DNA of 64,000 nucleotides from Eupeodes corollae (GCF_945859685.1 NC_079147.1:84746315-84810314); one strand, 5' to 3'; shown: positions 1 through 12,340, counted from the first letter of the stretch. The notes: generated by a model from the letters alone, not told the origin. Numbers and translations: made by a program.

Positions 1-1345
1 CTGCATTTAGCATTATAGTGCTAGGTTTCACACGGTAATTGCATCGACACCCCTGTTTTGACAACGAGTGCCGGCAAGAGCACGCAGGTAAGCAACAAGC
101 AAACAAAATGGTGCTGCACAGATCGACCAGAACTGCTCGCGAGCTCTACGAGTAGATGAGGAGTGAGGAACACCGGCTTTTTAGAAAAAAAGGAGCATGA
201 GAAGTGTGTTATCGAGGACATAGAAAAAAAGTCACAACAGAAATGAGATTCAAAAGGTAAAAAAAACTTCCCGAGGGTAACAGCTAAGACAAAACCTATA
301 AGAACGATCAGGGAAACATCGTAGTAGAACCACAGTCTATGTTAAGAATATGGGAAGACCACTTCTAAAAATTATATAACGGCAATGACGAATCTAATTT
401 CGCTGCATTCAACGAAGGCGACTAAGAACAACAATTTCGCCTACCCGAATTTGACGAAGTGAAGAATGCCATATCCCAACTGAAGTCCAATAAAGTTCCT
501 GGAGATTACCGCATCTCAGTCGCAAGGTGATTCAACGTCATGCGACTTTTTCAACATCGTTCTGCAAAGAATTGGTGCAAAACTCAACCTTCAACTCTAG
601 TGGCACAATATTCCAAAAGTCCATCCAATTGCTCTGAAAAACTGATGATATTAACATAATTCGAAGAGGAAAACATGATGTCATTGGAGCTGTTCTGTTC
701 TGAGCATTGCGACAGAAGCAGAGAAGTGGGGTCAATGAGTGCCAGACCAAGTACATGATGTCATCAAAAAATTATATTGAACTACTTCGTCAAAAAAGGA
801 CATTGAACTACGACTTCTTGGAAAAAAAAACATAACCATGAACATCTATAACTTTGAGAAAGGTAAATATTTCGCTACCTTGACACTGCTACAAAATCAA
901 ACAACAACATCAGACCAGCGCTGAGGTCAAACGGAGAATAACTCTTCCAAATCGCTACTTCATTGGACTTAGAAGGCAATTGAGTAGTAAAGCCTCTAAA
1001 ATCACAATCTATCAGACTGAGACTAGGGCTGAGCCAGGGAATCTGTCAAAAAAAGATAAGCGCGTCTTAGAATGCTTAGAGATAAAAAATATTCTAGTGA
1101 TTTTTGGTCCCGTCTGCATACAGTGATACTGACCTGATTAAAAGAATAAAAGTCCAAAGGCTAAGATGGCTGGGTAATGTAAAGCGAATGGAAATTAACG
1201 CTTCAGTCTGGAAGGTCTTCGAATCCAATTCCCATGGATGGCGCAGAAGAGGAATTCAGAGAATGGGGTGGGAAAGGACCTCAACAAACTTGGGCTGCGT
1301 AACTGTAGACAGCTGGAGAGGTTGGTTGAGGCCCAGGCAGGCTGG
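1..1345 (+). mobile_element. RTE-type LINE copy 1, degenerate and internally deleted
   Basis: This relic of an RTE-type retrotransposon matches the copy at 15329-18815 nearly base for base in patches. Positions 1 to about 505 correspond to the stretch from about 16744 to 17330 (end of the endonuclease and start of the reverse transcriptase). At about 510-530 the sequence jumps to the counterpart of about 17885, so the core of the reverse transcriptase, including the region before the YADD motif, is deleted. The C-terminal part is best seen at 1104-1345, where YSDTDLIKRIKVQRLRWLG is readable. Many stops and indels interrupt the rest. The window edge truncates the left end. The 3' end lacks the clean TAAG tail seen in other copies. 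It belongs with the 15-19 kb and 41.6-42.6 kb copies (subfamily A). It is not functional. Confidence 0.9.
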
Positions 1346-3526
1346 ATATATACTCCTTTTTATTAACTCTTAAAGAGTAGAGTACTAAAGATGGAAATGC
1401 TTACACGGTTGTTTTTCCTGTGTTGAGGAACACTTCTTCAGAAAAATAGGAGGAATACTATCCATGCTAGGGGATTTGCTCATGTCAAGGTCTTTTAGTA
1501 CTTCTGTAACTCTGTGAGTGCAAAACTTTTTATTTCATTTTTAAATCAATATACCACAAACCACAACGGCACGTAAACCATCATTATATAAGCTATTGGT
1601 CGAAGCAATCCTGATTTATTAAACGTGGAATACATGCCAGTTAATAATCTGAATTAATAATTCATGTATGTTCTATAAATACAAAGTCCTTCTAAATGAA
1701 AAAGAATACATGAATGATTTCTAACTCAAAGTCTAATTAAGTTTGTTTCATTAAAATTCAGAGTAGTTCAAAACCGCTTTATGGAAAACCCCAATTTATA
1801 ATGAAGTTAACCTAAAATATCAAATTAAGTGATTTTGTTTATTGCTCTTAATTTTATAACCTCAAAAGTTCCTGTGTAGTTTACGAAGGTATTTAGGTAC
1901 CTACTCCTCATTTCATTACACTAATTTATAATTATTATGCAAATTTATTGAAAATTAACTTAAAATAAGAATTTATATTCAAAATCAAAAACCTCAGATT
2001 GCATTGTTATGTATGTAATTGTGCATTGTACATCAAACAAACAAATCTAAATTAATTTAAATCAAATTCTATACATTATATTTTAATTGCCACAAAACAT
2101 TTCTCTTCATCTAATTACTTTTATAATCTCCCCCATAGCCATAGCACAAAAACAAAACAAAAACCATACCAAAGGTGGGTATATAACTCATAACGACCCC
2201 CTATTACTTAACCGTAATATTTATTTTCATTCCAAGCCCATTAACTTAAATATAGTACGTATACAATATACATACGTATGTATATTATAATACAAACACA
2301 CATATAGGTAGGTATAACGGTACACCCTTTATTAAAAGTTTGTGATGTGAAAGAAAAAATTACTTACACAACATCATTATTTAATAAACATGTACTTTCT
2401 CATTCATTCGGTGGTTGGTCATGTTGTTGGATATTTTAGCCCTCTAGCGGAGAAAATAATAATACACAAAAAAGAAGGCAAAGTATAAAATAAAAAAAAA
2501 AAAAACACAAAACAAAAACGAACGAAACATCGAAAAAATTATAACAACTTCAACCATGTGCGTCCTTAACCAAGCCAAAGCCCAACGTGTTGTAGGTCGT
2601 ATGTACGTTTGTACATAAAATGTTGGTATATTATCCTACCTACAGGACCTTTTTTATTTTTCTTACTTTCTCTCTATACACCCTATTTTCGCTCTATTCT
2701 CTGGTCAAAACATCTCATTCAGGTCAAGGATCCAACTATACCGAGCACAGAGGGAGCAGAGCCGCTCACCCACACCCACAGCCACCCACTTCCTGCCTAT
2801 GATGATGGCGGTCGGTGGCCATCTTTTGAAATGTCAGCATCATCATCATAGCACCAAAAGTATAAGGACGACCGACCGGATGGACACACCAACAGGACCA
2901 ACGCTATACCGTTATACGACGACACCGACAGTTACACAAAAAGGACACAAACTAAGCACAAAAAATAATAATGGAAGAAACACTAAAAAAAAGAAAGCAA
3001 AAGAAAAAGGAAAAATGAAAATGAAATCGAAATGATGACAGACCAAGAGCACATTAAAAGATGAATGAATCTAATGAAAATGAACTGCTGTTAAGGTAAA
3101 GTATATTTCTGTAATAATCAGTGTTGCCATTATTGCTGACATTAGACGAATATTATGTACAAACACATTTTGAACTGAAGGTTATTTGTCAAAGTCTTAA
3201 AATTTAAAGCCTATGTTCTTTTGATTACTATTTTTTTCGGTTTTGTTTGGAAAGAAAATAAAGTAACGGGATTTGTACGTTTGATGATTTCTTTTGCTTC
3301 ATTAGAGGCATTAAGATGAGAAATATAAAATGAAATGTAATCTGGTTTTATTTCGGATGAGAAGTAAGCTTGGATTAAATATTCTGGTAAGGTTTAGGAA
3401 ACACATTTTAAATTCAAACGTTTTAGTCTCAAAAACTATACCTACTGTACTTTTTTTTAAATGGAATGACAGATATATAAAACATTTAGCAAATTCATTG
3501 CTTCTCTCAAAACTTGAATTTAAAAC
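1346..3526. other. AT-rich unique DNA, no gene recognised
   Basis: I see no coding region with recognisable family features. Short open frames at 2087-2290, 2609-2851 and 2799-3035 are low-complexity, with Lys, His and Thr runs from A-rich or CAT-repeat DNA. A short CAT repeat lies at about 2839-2850. The stretch 2700-2900 is richer in G and C than its surroundings, but I cannot assign it a role. Confidence 0.6.
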
Positions 3527-3565
3527 GAGGCTGATATGCAACCCACACTGATAACTTCAAGTTCG
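3527..3565 (-). repeat. End fragment of the 174-bp-unit interspersed repeat
   Basis: This short piece resembles the conserved end of the repeat found in full at 58250-60081: GAGGCTG, then a diverged GCATCCC block, then CCCACACTGATAACTTC. Only the terminal 35-40 bp are recognisable. It is oriented like the 58-60 kb copy. Confidence 0.5.
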
Positions 3566-3679
3566 TTCTTTATAAAATAATTATTTTTTTGCATTAAGTG
3601 AAATTGTAGTTTAAAATAATGCAATCAATAGTTAAAGAGTGAGTTTGTTTTTTTCTTGATATTCGGGATGTAAAACAAA

Positions 3680-4500
3680 GACCAAGTGCACTTACGTTCC
3701 TTCTTTTCAAAGTCATGGAAATGATGATAAATTATAAGCTCAAGAAATACCTCGAAAATCTAAAGCTTCTTCTTCTTCATGACCGGCATTACGGCTTTCG
3801 CAGCAATAGGTCTACTGGTGATCTCATGATTTATCTCACCAAACTTGGAGAAAGTAAGATTATTGGACTTGATATTTCAAAAGCATTTGATAGGGTTTGG
3901 CAATAGGACCTCTTATCAAAAATGCGTGCTTTTGGTTTTAATGAATCCCTGCTTCATTTTATTAGTAATAAAACCTTTGAATCGTTTAATACAAGTAGTA
4001 TTGCATGGATTCAAGTCTGAAAACAACAAATTACTTGCTGGTGTGCCCCAGGGCTCTTTTCTATCTCCAACACTCTTTCTTATTTTTATTAATGATGATG
4101 ATGAACCTATATACGTCCAAAACTTGGCTTAAGTACAACTCTCATATCTGGGCTGGTGCTCGTGCAACTTTCTTAAGCCTTTTGGACAGCATTGAGCGTA
4201 GTGTATTTGAATTAATGGTGACGCCATCATAGGATCATTTACGTCGCTTGATTATCGTCGTAAAGTTTCTTGTCTGATCCTTTTTTATAGTTATTTTAAC
4301 GGTTTATGGTCAAGAAAAATAGCTGCATTCTTCCCCTTAAACAGTTGAACCATAAATAATACTCGGGCTTTTAGGAATGCTCATCAGTATACCCTTGAGC
4401 CCAACTTCAGGCATACTGTCAAGTACCTTCCTCTCAATTTCATAGTGCTCACACTGGGTCTTTACATAAAAAGGTTATTAATATTCCCGAGTGTGAGCTT
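3680..4500 (+). mobile_element. Jockey/CR1-like LINE fragment, reverse transcriptase with internal deletion
   Basis: This is part of the reverse transcriptase of a non-LTR retrotransposon. It reads VMEMMINYKLKKYL, then HYGFRSNRSTGDLM, then IIGLDISKAFDRVW (catalytic motif A), with an in-frame TAG at about 3904 and continuing DLLSKMRAFGFNESLL. A frameshift follows, then LLAGVPQGSFLSPTLFLIFIND at about 4030-4095. Just after 4100 the sequence jumps to the C-terminal region (YNSHIWAGA at about 4138), so the motif C (FADD) segment is deleted. The 3' end fades out at about 4500. The same family occurs at 12340-14095, 25085-27500 and 62035-62310, where the matching peptides can be compared. It is dead. 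Confidence 0.85.
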
Positions 4501-4519
4501 ATTATAAAAAACAGAACAA

Positions 4520-4618
4520 CGCAATATTTTTTTTTAAGATGAAATAAGTTTAAAGTCAATGTTTCTCAAGGCATTCGATTCGAAAATCAATGTTTACCAA
4601 TTTAGTATTGTTTTTTTA
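4520..4618 (-). repeat. Fragment of the 174-bp unit, opposite orientation to its neighbour
   Basis: This roughly 100-bp piece matches the internal tandem unit of the 58-60 kb repeat in the 58450-58560 phase (AAGTTT-AAGTCAATG, then TCGAAAATCAATGTTTACCAA). It directly abuts a copy in the opposite orientation at 4619-5057, giving a head-to-head arrangement. Confidence 0.6.
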
Positions 4619-5057
4619 ACTTCGTATAGGAAGTTAATGTAATCGGTCCGATTTGTGAAATTGAAAATTTGAGATTTCTAGACGTTTCAAGGTCCCTAGG
4701 ATCTCAGTATAATTTTTTTAGAGAGCTGTCTGTGCGTACGTGTGTACGTATATATGTATGTATGATAGTTCGTCTCTACGTCTCTACGTACAAAAAATAA
4801 AAACCTAAAATACACATTGCTAAAATTTGTTAAAAACTACTTTCGACTCAAAATATCTTTTCAGAAATTTAAAATATTGTCTTTATATTATTTTTATCTC
4901 ACCGAAAACATTGTTTTTCGACATTTAGTAAATATTGTTGGTAATTTTTAAAAATTTTAGAATAATTCAACTGAAAACATACAAACTTTTTAAGCAACTT
5001 AAATCCACAGGCGGGATTGGAAGTTATCAGTGTGGTTCGCATCCGAGCTTCTTTTTT
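4619..5057 (+). repeat. Short copy of the 174-bp-unit interspersed repeat (copy A)
   Basis: It begins with a near-palindrome (AACTTC-GTATA-GGAAGTT). Next comes the conserved block with GGTCCGATTTGTGAAATTG, CGTTTCAAGGTCCCTAG and CTGTCTGTGCGTACGTGTGT. It ends at GGAAGTTATCAGTGTGG, GCATCC and a T-run. The internal unit array is short, about one or two units, compared with six or more in the 58-60 kb copy. Diverged related AT-rich sequence may continue to about 5240. There is no coding potential. The orientation matches the copy at 24000-25075. Confidence 0.75.
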
Positions 5058-5344
5058 TAGATTTAATTTTTTTGTAAATAAAGCGTTGATTTTATTTTTC
5101 TTAAAACTAAACCAGATGTCGAAAAGTTATGGTTTAAAATTATTTTGGAAGTTACATTTAGTTCGTAAAATGATAGAGATATGTCAACTGTTGTCATGTC
5201 ATTCGCTCATTAAAGTCGATGGCTTAATTGGTTCGTGAGATACTTGGGGTCACATTTTTCTCTTTTTTTTTTTTTAAATTGCAGTTGTTAAAAATCATCT
5301 TGATTTGTATATAACAAAATTGATTTTAAGTTAATAAAATAGTG

Positions 5345-5530
5345 TGTAGTACAATCATGCCAGATGCCTTGGATTCAATCCTGTCTGTGCGACCTTATAG
5401 TTTTTTTATAACCTGTACTGCACCTTGCGAGAAATTGATATATCCTTCAAGAGTAATTGTTGTCCCGAAAAATCCTGCCTACAATATTCGGAATATAAAC
5501 TGTAGGTCTCCTGAAATGTAATCATTTTCT
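5345..5530 (+). mobile_element. Diverged tRNA-derived SINE, 5' part
   Basis: This matches the 5' half of the complete SINE at 56472-56770. It has a B-box-like GGATTCAATC at 5371-5380, then a T-rich spacer. After that come CTTGCG, a diverged CAAGAGTAATTGTTGTC block (CCAAGAGTAATTCTTGTC in the complete copy) and TTCGGAAT...GTAGGTC. The A box is degraded and the 3' tail is not recognisable. Confidence 0.65.
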
Positions 5531-6291
5531 TAGTATTTTAAGCTGATCCCCTTGCCTTAATATATTACAGCCAAGTCCAGTGGAATAAGGTATGCATGTT
5601 GGCTTAGAGGGTAAGTTAAAACAAAAGCTTTCTGCTTGACCTGATCATTCAAGTGATGTTTCAGTACAAGGTATTATATACCAATCTGTCATAATACATC
5701 GCTTTTTATTCATAGGTCAGAGTTATTGTAACAAAAAGCTGAGGGTTAAGTCACTGAGTGACTGAATTTTGTGTAATTTTTATTTTTCATCAAGAGTTAA
5801 TCCTTCGAATGGAAATACTTGCCGTTCTTGACAGTTTCATCAGTTAGGATGTGAAAACAAAATAATTCTACAGTGGTAGTTTTAATACGAATCAATTTTA
5901 AAACTAAGTATTGACATAACTCTTACCATCCGAAACTTCATGCTTCTTCCCATTTAATATGCTTTGGGCCGTACGGTACTCTTACCGAACACACGTTGAC
6001 GGATGAGTTTTTGTTTATGGTATGAGATGTAACTGAGTTATTGGCTGAGATACGCTGCATTGACAACGCCCACAAAATCATTCCGCACGGTTCCTTTCCT
6101 TGGATAAGCTTATCCCGAGACAGCTCATAACTCAAATAATTTGAAATACTAACTTACAAAAACAAATTGTTAGTGCATTTGAAAAGTTCGTTCAAATAAT
6201 CAATACATTTCTTTTGATATATTATTTTCCCAGTTTTTCATATTTTTATTTTAAACATCTAAAGCATGGATGTTTAAAAAAACAAAAAAAT
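5531..6291. other. No gene recognised
   Basis: I find no recognisable family or RNA gene. A 65-codon minus-strand open frame at 5938-6135 has no recognisable motif and no supporting context. Confidence 0.55.
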
Positions 6292-6583
6292 GGGCAACGG
6301 CCTAGTCACTGATAAAGCTTCGGTTCCCATCGATCACCGAAATCAAGCATCAGTGAGCGTGGTTAGTAGAAAGATGGGGGACCGTCTCGAAACCTACCGC
6401 GTGCTGTTGTCATGTGTTCTTTCTTTCTGTTGTTCGTTCTATCTCTTCTGTCCTTCTGTCTTGTATTAATGTCTTGTGTTGTTATCACCTTACATAGCTT
6501 TAGTTGCTCAAGGTGCTGTGTTCTCTACTCTGCACATTTATGTGCAGAGTAGTGTGAAATGTAATGTAATGTAATGTAAAAAA
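6292..6583 (+). mobile_element. 5S rRNA-derived SINE-like element
   Basis: Positions 6292-6411 align along the whole length of an insect 5S rRNA. The order is GCAACGGCC at the 5' end, then TTCGGTTCCCATCGATCACC and GAAATCAAGCATC (A-box region of the internal promoter). GGTTAGTAGAAAGATGGGGG and ACCG (box C region) follow, then ACCGCGTGCTGTTG at the 3' end. The first third is more diverged than the promoter part. A further 170 bp of non-5S sequence follows, containing a perfect hairpin (6525-6552) and ending in a (GTAAT)n tail at about 6561-6579. A possible 8-bp target-site duplication, AAAAAATG, lies just before 6292 and again after the tail. The 5S head with unrelated body and simple-repeat tail is the organisation of SINE3-type elements. 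The alternative is a 5S pseudogene next to an unrelated tail. Confidence 0.75.
6525..6552. repeat. Perfect 13-bp inverted repeat with 2-nt loop
   Basis: CTACTCTGCACAT (6525-6537) and its exact reverse complement (6540-6552) are separated by TT. It lies in the non-5S part of the 5S-derived element, just before the GTAAT-repeat tail, so it may be a structured 3' region of the SINE RNA. Confidence 0.85.
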
Positions 6584-6589
6584 TGATCT

Positions 6590-7726
6590 TATGTTAATTG
6601 AAATGATATTCCTTTTTTTAAAACTGTAGAAATAGTTTGATCGAATTTTGAACATCCTTGTGTTTTATTCTACTAAAACCACCATGTTGTGAAACTCTAA
6701 TGCCCCTTGTATGCAACAACTACGTAAATACGTTTTTTTGGGTAATTCTTTCAATACTAACTAGGTAATAGAACTTTCCTTAAATTTTAAAACTAAGTGA
6801 AACTTCCATCCATAACTTATTAGTTCTTTACTGAGAAAAACAAAGTTAAAGATTGTCTATACACTTGGTTCACGGAAATATGGATATGAAAAGTTGAATT
6901 TTGAATTCACTTTTCCCAGAAGTTTCCGTTTAAGGAAATAATTCTTAAAACTGCCAAAATTCGACAGAAAATATATCCAACACTCTACAAAATAGTTTAT
7001 GGAAAATAACAATTCTAAGAACTTTGGGGAATTTCATAAAATTCTGATTTCGGTGAACGAAGAGGAATAAACTGCTCTTGAGTCGAATAATTCCCATTTC
7101 AATAACAATTCAACTCTAAAAAATATTTCGTATGAATCAAAAACTCTTTTTTCAAACCAATATAAACATACTCACTAAAGATATGAGATTGGGATACGCA
7201 AAGGTAATTTGTGTTAAATGATATTTAATGGCGACCAATTTGATTCGTGTAAGGTTGAAGTCACCTCTAAAAGCTAATCGATATCAAAACTAAAAATTTG
7301 GTAGTCAAATTTTGAAGAAGTCGACGTTGTATCAAAATAAACAAAGGTACCCATGGTTTCAAAAATGTCACAGCATGTTTCTTTTTAACGAAGTGAATTG
7401 CAGTTTTCGAAAAAAGAAGACAATTTTAGGCTTTGATTTATATAACTTCTTCAAAATTTTTTGAAACGTTCAAAATAAAAATTATTATTTAGACGAATTG
7501 CATTAGCAATTGTTCTACTGAATCGAAAAGCCACAGCAGAAGTCTAATTTCAAAAACAGCACATCATGGTATTAAATGACCTAATCTGGGTTAAGTAACT
7601 AGTGAAATCGCAGCGTAAAATCTTTAAAATAACTATCAATGTCTTGTGCCTTCGTTATTGTTCTTCCAAGTATTTTAATAAAGACTGTTAAAACATTAGT
7701 CAGTATGTTTTTATTTGAATCTTACG
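6590..7726. other. AT-rich DNA, nothing recognised
   Basis: I find no open frame with family features, no RNA gene, and no repeat shared with the rest of the window. Confidence 0.6.
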
Positions 7727-9500
7727 TACTTACTTACTTAAGGTGGCGCTAGAGTCCTGTGTAAACTAGGGCCGTACCCAACAAACTTCTCCATCTAGCT
7801 CGGTCCCAAGCTGGATGTCTCCAGTTTCACGCTTTAAGTCAGGTGAGGTTACTTTCCACTTGAGGGCGCCATCTGATCCGCAGTCTTCCTTTACTGCGCT
7901 GTCCTGCGAGCGTAGATTCGAAGACTTTCTGGACCGGAGCATTGGTTTCCATGCGCTCTAAGTGACCCAGCCATCTTAGTCGTTGGCTTTTACCCTTCTG
8001 GCTAAGTCTACGTCACTGTACAGTCCGTACAGCTAGTCGTTCCATTTTCTTCTCCACTTCTCTTCGATGCATACGGGACCATAGATCACACCCAAGGTGC
8101 TTTCATCCGCTTTTGTCATAGTCCTTGCTTCTGCACCGTATAGCAAGACAGGGATGATAAGGGTCTTATATAGCAACACTTTGGTCCCTCGAGTGTTTAC
8201 AGCGGAGCCTAGGGAGACGAAGTCCTTGACTACCACAAAGTTACGTCTGTCGATGGTGACGTTTGGACCAAGACGTCGGTGTTGTATGTCCTTTCTTGAC
8301 GGCAGAATGTACTTTGTTTTGCCCGTTTAACCGTTAAACCCATTTTTGCCGCCTCTGCCTGAATACTCACAAAAGCCCCATTGACATCACGCTGAGTTCT
8401 TCCGATTATATCAATGTAATATGCTAGTAATTGGACAGACTTTTGAAAGATAGTGCCTCTAGTGTTGAAGTGTGAGCTCTGCACTATTCTTTCAAGCACG
8501 ATGTTAAAAAAATCACATGACAGCGCATCACTTTGTCTTAAACCTTTTTTGACATCAAAAGATTCTGTTAAGTTGTTTCCAACTTTTATGGAGCAGCGTG
8601 AATTCTCCATGGTCATCCTGCACAAACGGACGAGTTTGGCAATGATTCCAAAACTAGACATGGCGCTTTACAGCTAATCCCTGTAGATGCTGTCATATGC
8701 GGCCTTGAAATCGATAAAAAAATGGTGGGTGACGATCTGGTGTTCTTGGGTTTTTTCTAGGATCTGCCGTAATGTGAATATTTGATACATTGTGGACTTT
8801 CCCGGTCTAAGACCACACTGGTAAGGAGCTATCAGGATGTTGACGATGGGCTTAAGACGTTCACATATTACGGCAGAGAAGATTTTATAGGCGACGTTAA
8901 GTAGACTTATTCCTCTATAGTTGGTGCAGTTTAGAGGGTCTCCTTTTTTCAGGATCGGGCAAACAATACTGAGGTTCCATTCATCGGGCATGTTTTCTTC
9001 CGACCATATCTTACAGATAAGTTGGTGCATGCTCCTAACCAACTTATCTCCAGCTGCTTTAAAGAGCTCGGCATTCAAGCCATCTGCTCCAGCGGCTTTA
9101 TTAGACTTCAACTTAGATATGGCAATCTTTACTTCGTCTAAATTGGGAGGACAGCATTGTTGGCTTTCGTCGTCTATGTTGAATGGATCATCCTGCCTGA
9201 CAGCGGAATCCAGTTCGTCGTCGCCGTTATACAGTCCGCAGAAGTGGTCCTTCCATATCCTCAGCATTGACTGTGGTTTCACTATGATGTTTCCACTTTT
9301 GTCTTTGCGGCCTTCGGTTCTAGATTTATGGACCTGTGAATTTCGTTTCACCTGTTCATAGAACCTTTAAACTTCATTCCTGCTTTTAAACCACTCAACA
9401 TCTTCGACCGCACGCTTCTCATGCCCTCTATTTTTCCTTCTGAGAAGTCGGCATTCCTCTCGCCTCTTCTGCTCATAGAGCTCATGAGCAGCTCTCTCAT
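7727..9500 (-). mobile_element. RTE-type LINE copy 2, 5'-truncated, subfamily B
   Basis: The element's 3' end is at 7727, seen on the plus strand as CTTACTTACTTAAGGTGGCG, the complement of a (TAAG)n tail. The reverse-strand frame 9351-8674 reads from the endonuclease/RT linker through LDEVKIAISKLKSNKAAGAD, PDEWNLSIVCPI, CTNYRGISLLNVAYKI, RPGKSTMYQIFTLRQIL and FIDFKAAYDSIYRD (motif A). The next frame (8661-8230) reads MSSFGI...CSIKVGNNLTESFDVKKG. The catalytic YADD motif is destroyed: a small deletion turns it into LLAYYIDIIG. The C-terminal region (8236-8033) has internal deletions (GAEARTMTKADESTLG). The element stops at about 9500 near the end of the endonuclease linker, so the endonuclease is missing. 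It is non-functional. Confidence 0.92.
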
Positions 9501-12340
9501 TCTTTCGAATAAAGCTAAGCTGTTAACATACAACGTTAAGTTGGAGTAACTTGTGTTTTCTTTCAATGATCAATTTGTTCCACATGTAGACAAGCTGCAC
9601 ATTCTTTTAGTCAACTGGCTCCATTTTTGTCCGAAATATTTTCCTCGTCGAAACAAAAAAGAGACAAAAGGTAGACAGGCTTAAGGTCTTCTGACCGTGG
9701 CCTGGTTCTGTTGTTGATAACCACTTTTACAATCGTGAGGATGAAAGAATGATTGCGACGTTTTAAGTTATTAAGTGCTGATTCCATTAATGGTATCATT
9801 CATCTCTGTACGAATTTCAGTCGGCCAAATACATAAAAATCCTTTCCCGATTTTATTGTTTTTTGCAAAACTTATATTTTTTAATCTAATATTGTTTATT
9901 TTGGTTTTGATTTTGTTCAACTAAAAATTAACTTCAGATTCGTCTCAACATAAGCGCGAGTCATAGATCTCAATAATACCAGAAATGGCAATGGTGCAGG
10001 GCATGCATTCAACATTGTGTCTTCGGATTTGGTAAAAGCACCATTTTAAAAAATATCTGAAACTGTATCTTTATGTCATTCCCCGAATTCTGCTATAAGG
10101 GTGATTCACTTTACAAACTGCTGTATCGACAACTTAACATTTGCATATCAGTTGACTACATTATATTTTTTTTCAGAATGTTTAAGTTTAGTTTTTATTC
10201 TGTCGGTTATAAAAACACATATTGACCTTTAATTTATTCTAAAATAACTTTCCTTTCTTTAAAATATCAAGAAATATGTACACAACATTTTTTTCCTTTA
10301 ACTTAACACTAACTCACTTTATTTTAATATCAGTTTCATTTTTATATCATATAAACACATTAATATTTATAGTTCAAGCCCTTAACACTTATTCCCCATC
10401 ACCTTTGGACACTAAAAGTAATCTTGATGGTATTTTGTTTCATTCAATTAAAATAATATGCACGACTGAATTGCTTGAACTTAGTCTTTTTAGTGGAAAT
10501 CTGTTGTTCGGTTCGAAGTTTGATGTACCTACAAAAGAATGGAAAGTGTCACTCTATAACTTTAACTTGGTTGTTTCTTGGAATTTATGAAGTTTTTTTG
10601 TTTGTGTTTAGTTTATGACTTATTTATCAATGGGACGTAAAAAGTACTTTTATCACAAAAGTTCAAAGCTCGTAAAATTTTAATAAGTTTCATTGGAAAT
10701 ATTTGTTGGTCCGTAACAGCTTTGTTTTTTATCCACAATAAATAAAAGTGCGATAATTGACTCGTATACTTGACTGATGTGCCCCATAAATTCAAAGAAG
10801 GGAGAAGCTAAGCGAGGAATTGATTTTGAAGAAGCCCTCAATTCAATGTGAAAAAACTTACAGATTCAATGTTAAGAGAGGAGGTGACCCGAAATTTAAC
10901 TTGAATTTGTGCCATGCATGTAGTTAAGAGTGTTTTCAGTCCTTAAAATGAAGTATATTTGACAGCTGTCAGTTTGAAGTAAGTCAAAATGAGACTTCAG
11001 AGAACAGCTTAAATGCAGAATTTTAGTTAAAATCCTCACTTCAAGAACGCTTTTGATGGATTCTTTTTAAACTTAAGTTAATTCAACATTCCAACTTTGC
11101 AACACTGTGTCTGAAAAATTGACTGCAAGTAATCATCGAAACGACCATGGACGAAAAAGCGTACAGTGCAGCGGCAACACACAGTTCAATTTTTTTGAAT
11201 TATATTTAGTTAGTTTTGTGAAAGGACGAAATTGGCATTTCCTTCGTCTATATCTATCCAACTAACCAACCAACGAAGGGAGCTCCAGTTTATACGTTCT
11301 TCGTTCGTTGGGTTTGTTGGTCGTGTCATTGTCCATGTGCCTGAAACTAAGGTTAACCTGACTAAGATAATAATTCACTTCAACTTGCAAAGTAAACAAT
11401 TTTATATAAATATACATATATATATCTTTTTTATCTTAATGGTGCTGCAAAGAGGACAAGTATTTGGTTCAAAGTGGAAATTGTCAACCTTGGAGAAGGC
11501 AAATTAAATTGTAATAGAAATGGTTAAGGATGGAGCATTTGAAAATTGAAAAATAAAATAAAGGAAAAAGCATTAAAGGTCGGTATGTATAGATGTATCT
11601 ATATAAAATTGACGCACTGTTAAATCGAATGTTTAAAGGGATTTTGCAATAAAAATTGCTGAAGGTTAATTGTATAAGTACCTAGAGAGGTATTTCATTT
11701 TAAAAATTTGTATTTACTTAATTTAAATGTCAGAAGTTTCCTTGGAAAATATTTATTTTTATTTTTTAAAAAGGTTAGATAAATTGAAGACTGTTAGGAA
11801 TGTAGATGTTTAGAGTAATATTGAAAATTACTAGGGTAACAAAGTGCCAACAGTTTAAAGGCACACAACTACGCAAATAGAAAACTAACTTTTGCGGTCA
11901 TCTATTAATTCAAAACTAAAACTTGTACCTTAACTTTTAAACAACATAAATCCAAAAAGAATTAATTAAATTTTATTATCAACTTATTTAAAACTTTAAG
12001 AAATAAAAAATAAATTATCTTTTATTTTTTGACTATGGTGGTATGTATTTGAAGTGTAGACTATATGGCAGCCTTATATTATTTTAGTTCTGTAATGGAG
12101 TCTACCTTTTAAGAATACGATTGAATTAATAAAAACTAACTTTTATGGAAAAAATTTATGTTGAACTTGTTCCTCTGGTTTGTTGCCATTCACATAAATC
12201 TTAAGAACGAGAACTCCAACGTTGGAAAAGGAAAACTGTTTTTTTTTTTTTTTTAATTAATAACGTGCATCGAAATATAAGAGGAAAATTTAAAAATAAC
12301 TTTAATTTGTACAATTTAATGTAAATCAATCTTTTCATCG
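9501..12340. other. AT-rich unique DNA, no gene recognised
   Basis: Open frames such as 10276-10590 (+) and 11232-11507 (+) show no family motifs. The stretch 11110-11330 is less AT-rich and could be unique host sequence, but I see no coding or promoter signal that decides it. Confidence 0.5.

Noticed and set aside
2087..3035. Short frames with Lys, His and Thr runs
   Set aside because: They are low-complexity sequence from A-rich and CAT-repeat DNA, with no gene context.
6292..6411. Functional 5S rRNA gene
   Set aside because: The 5' third is too diverged. The element is single, lacks a T-run terminator at the end of the 5S part, and continues into a SINE-like body and tail.
10276..10590. 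104-codon frame rich in Phe, Leu and Ser
   Set aside because: The composition is that expected from AT-rich DNA. There is no recognisable motif.
11110..11330. Possible promoter and first exon of a host gene
   Set aside because: The segment is less AT-rich, but I could not identify an initiator, a coding frame with support, or a splice donor that decides it.
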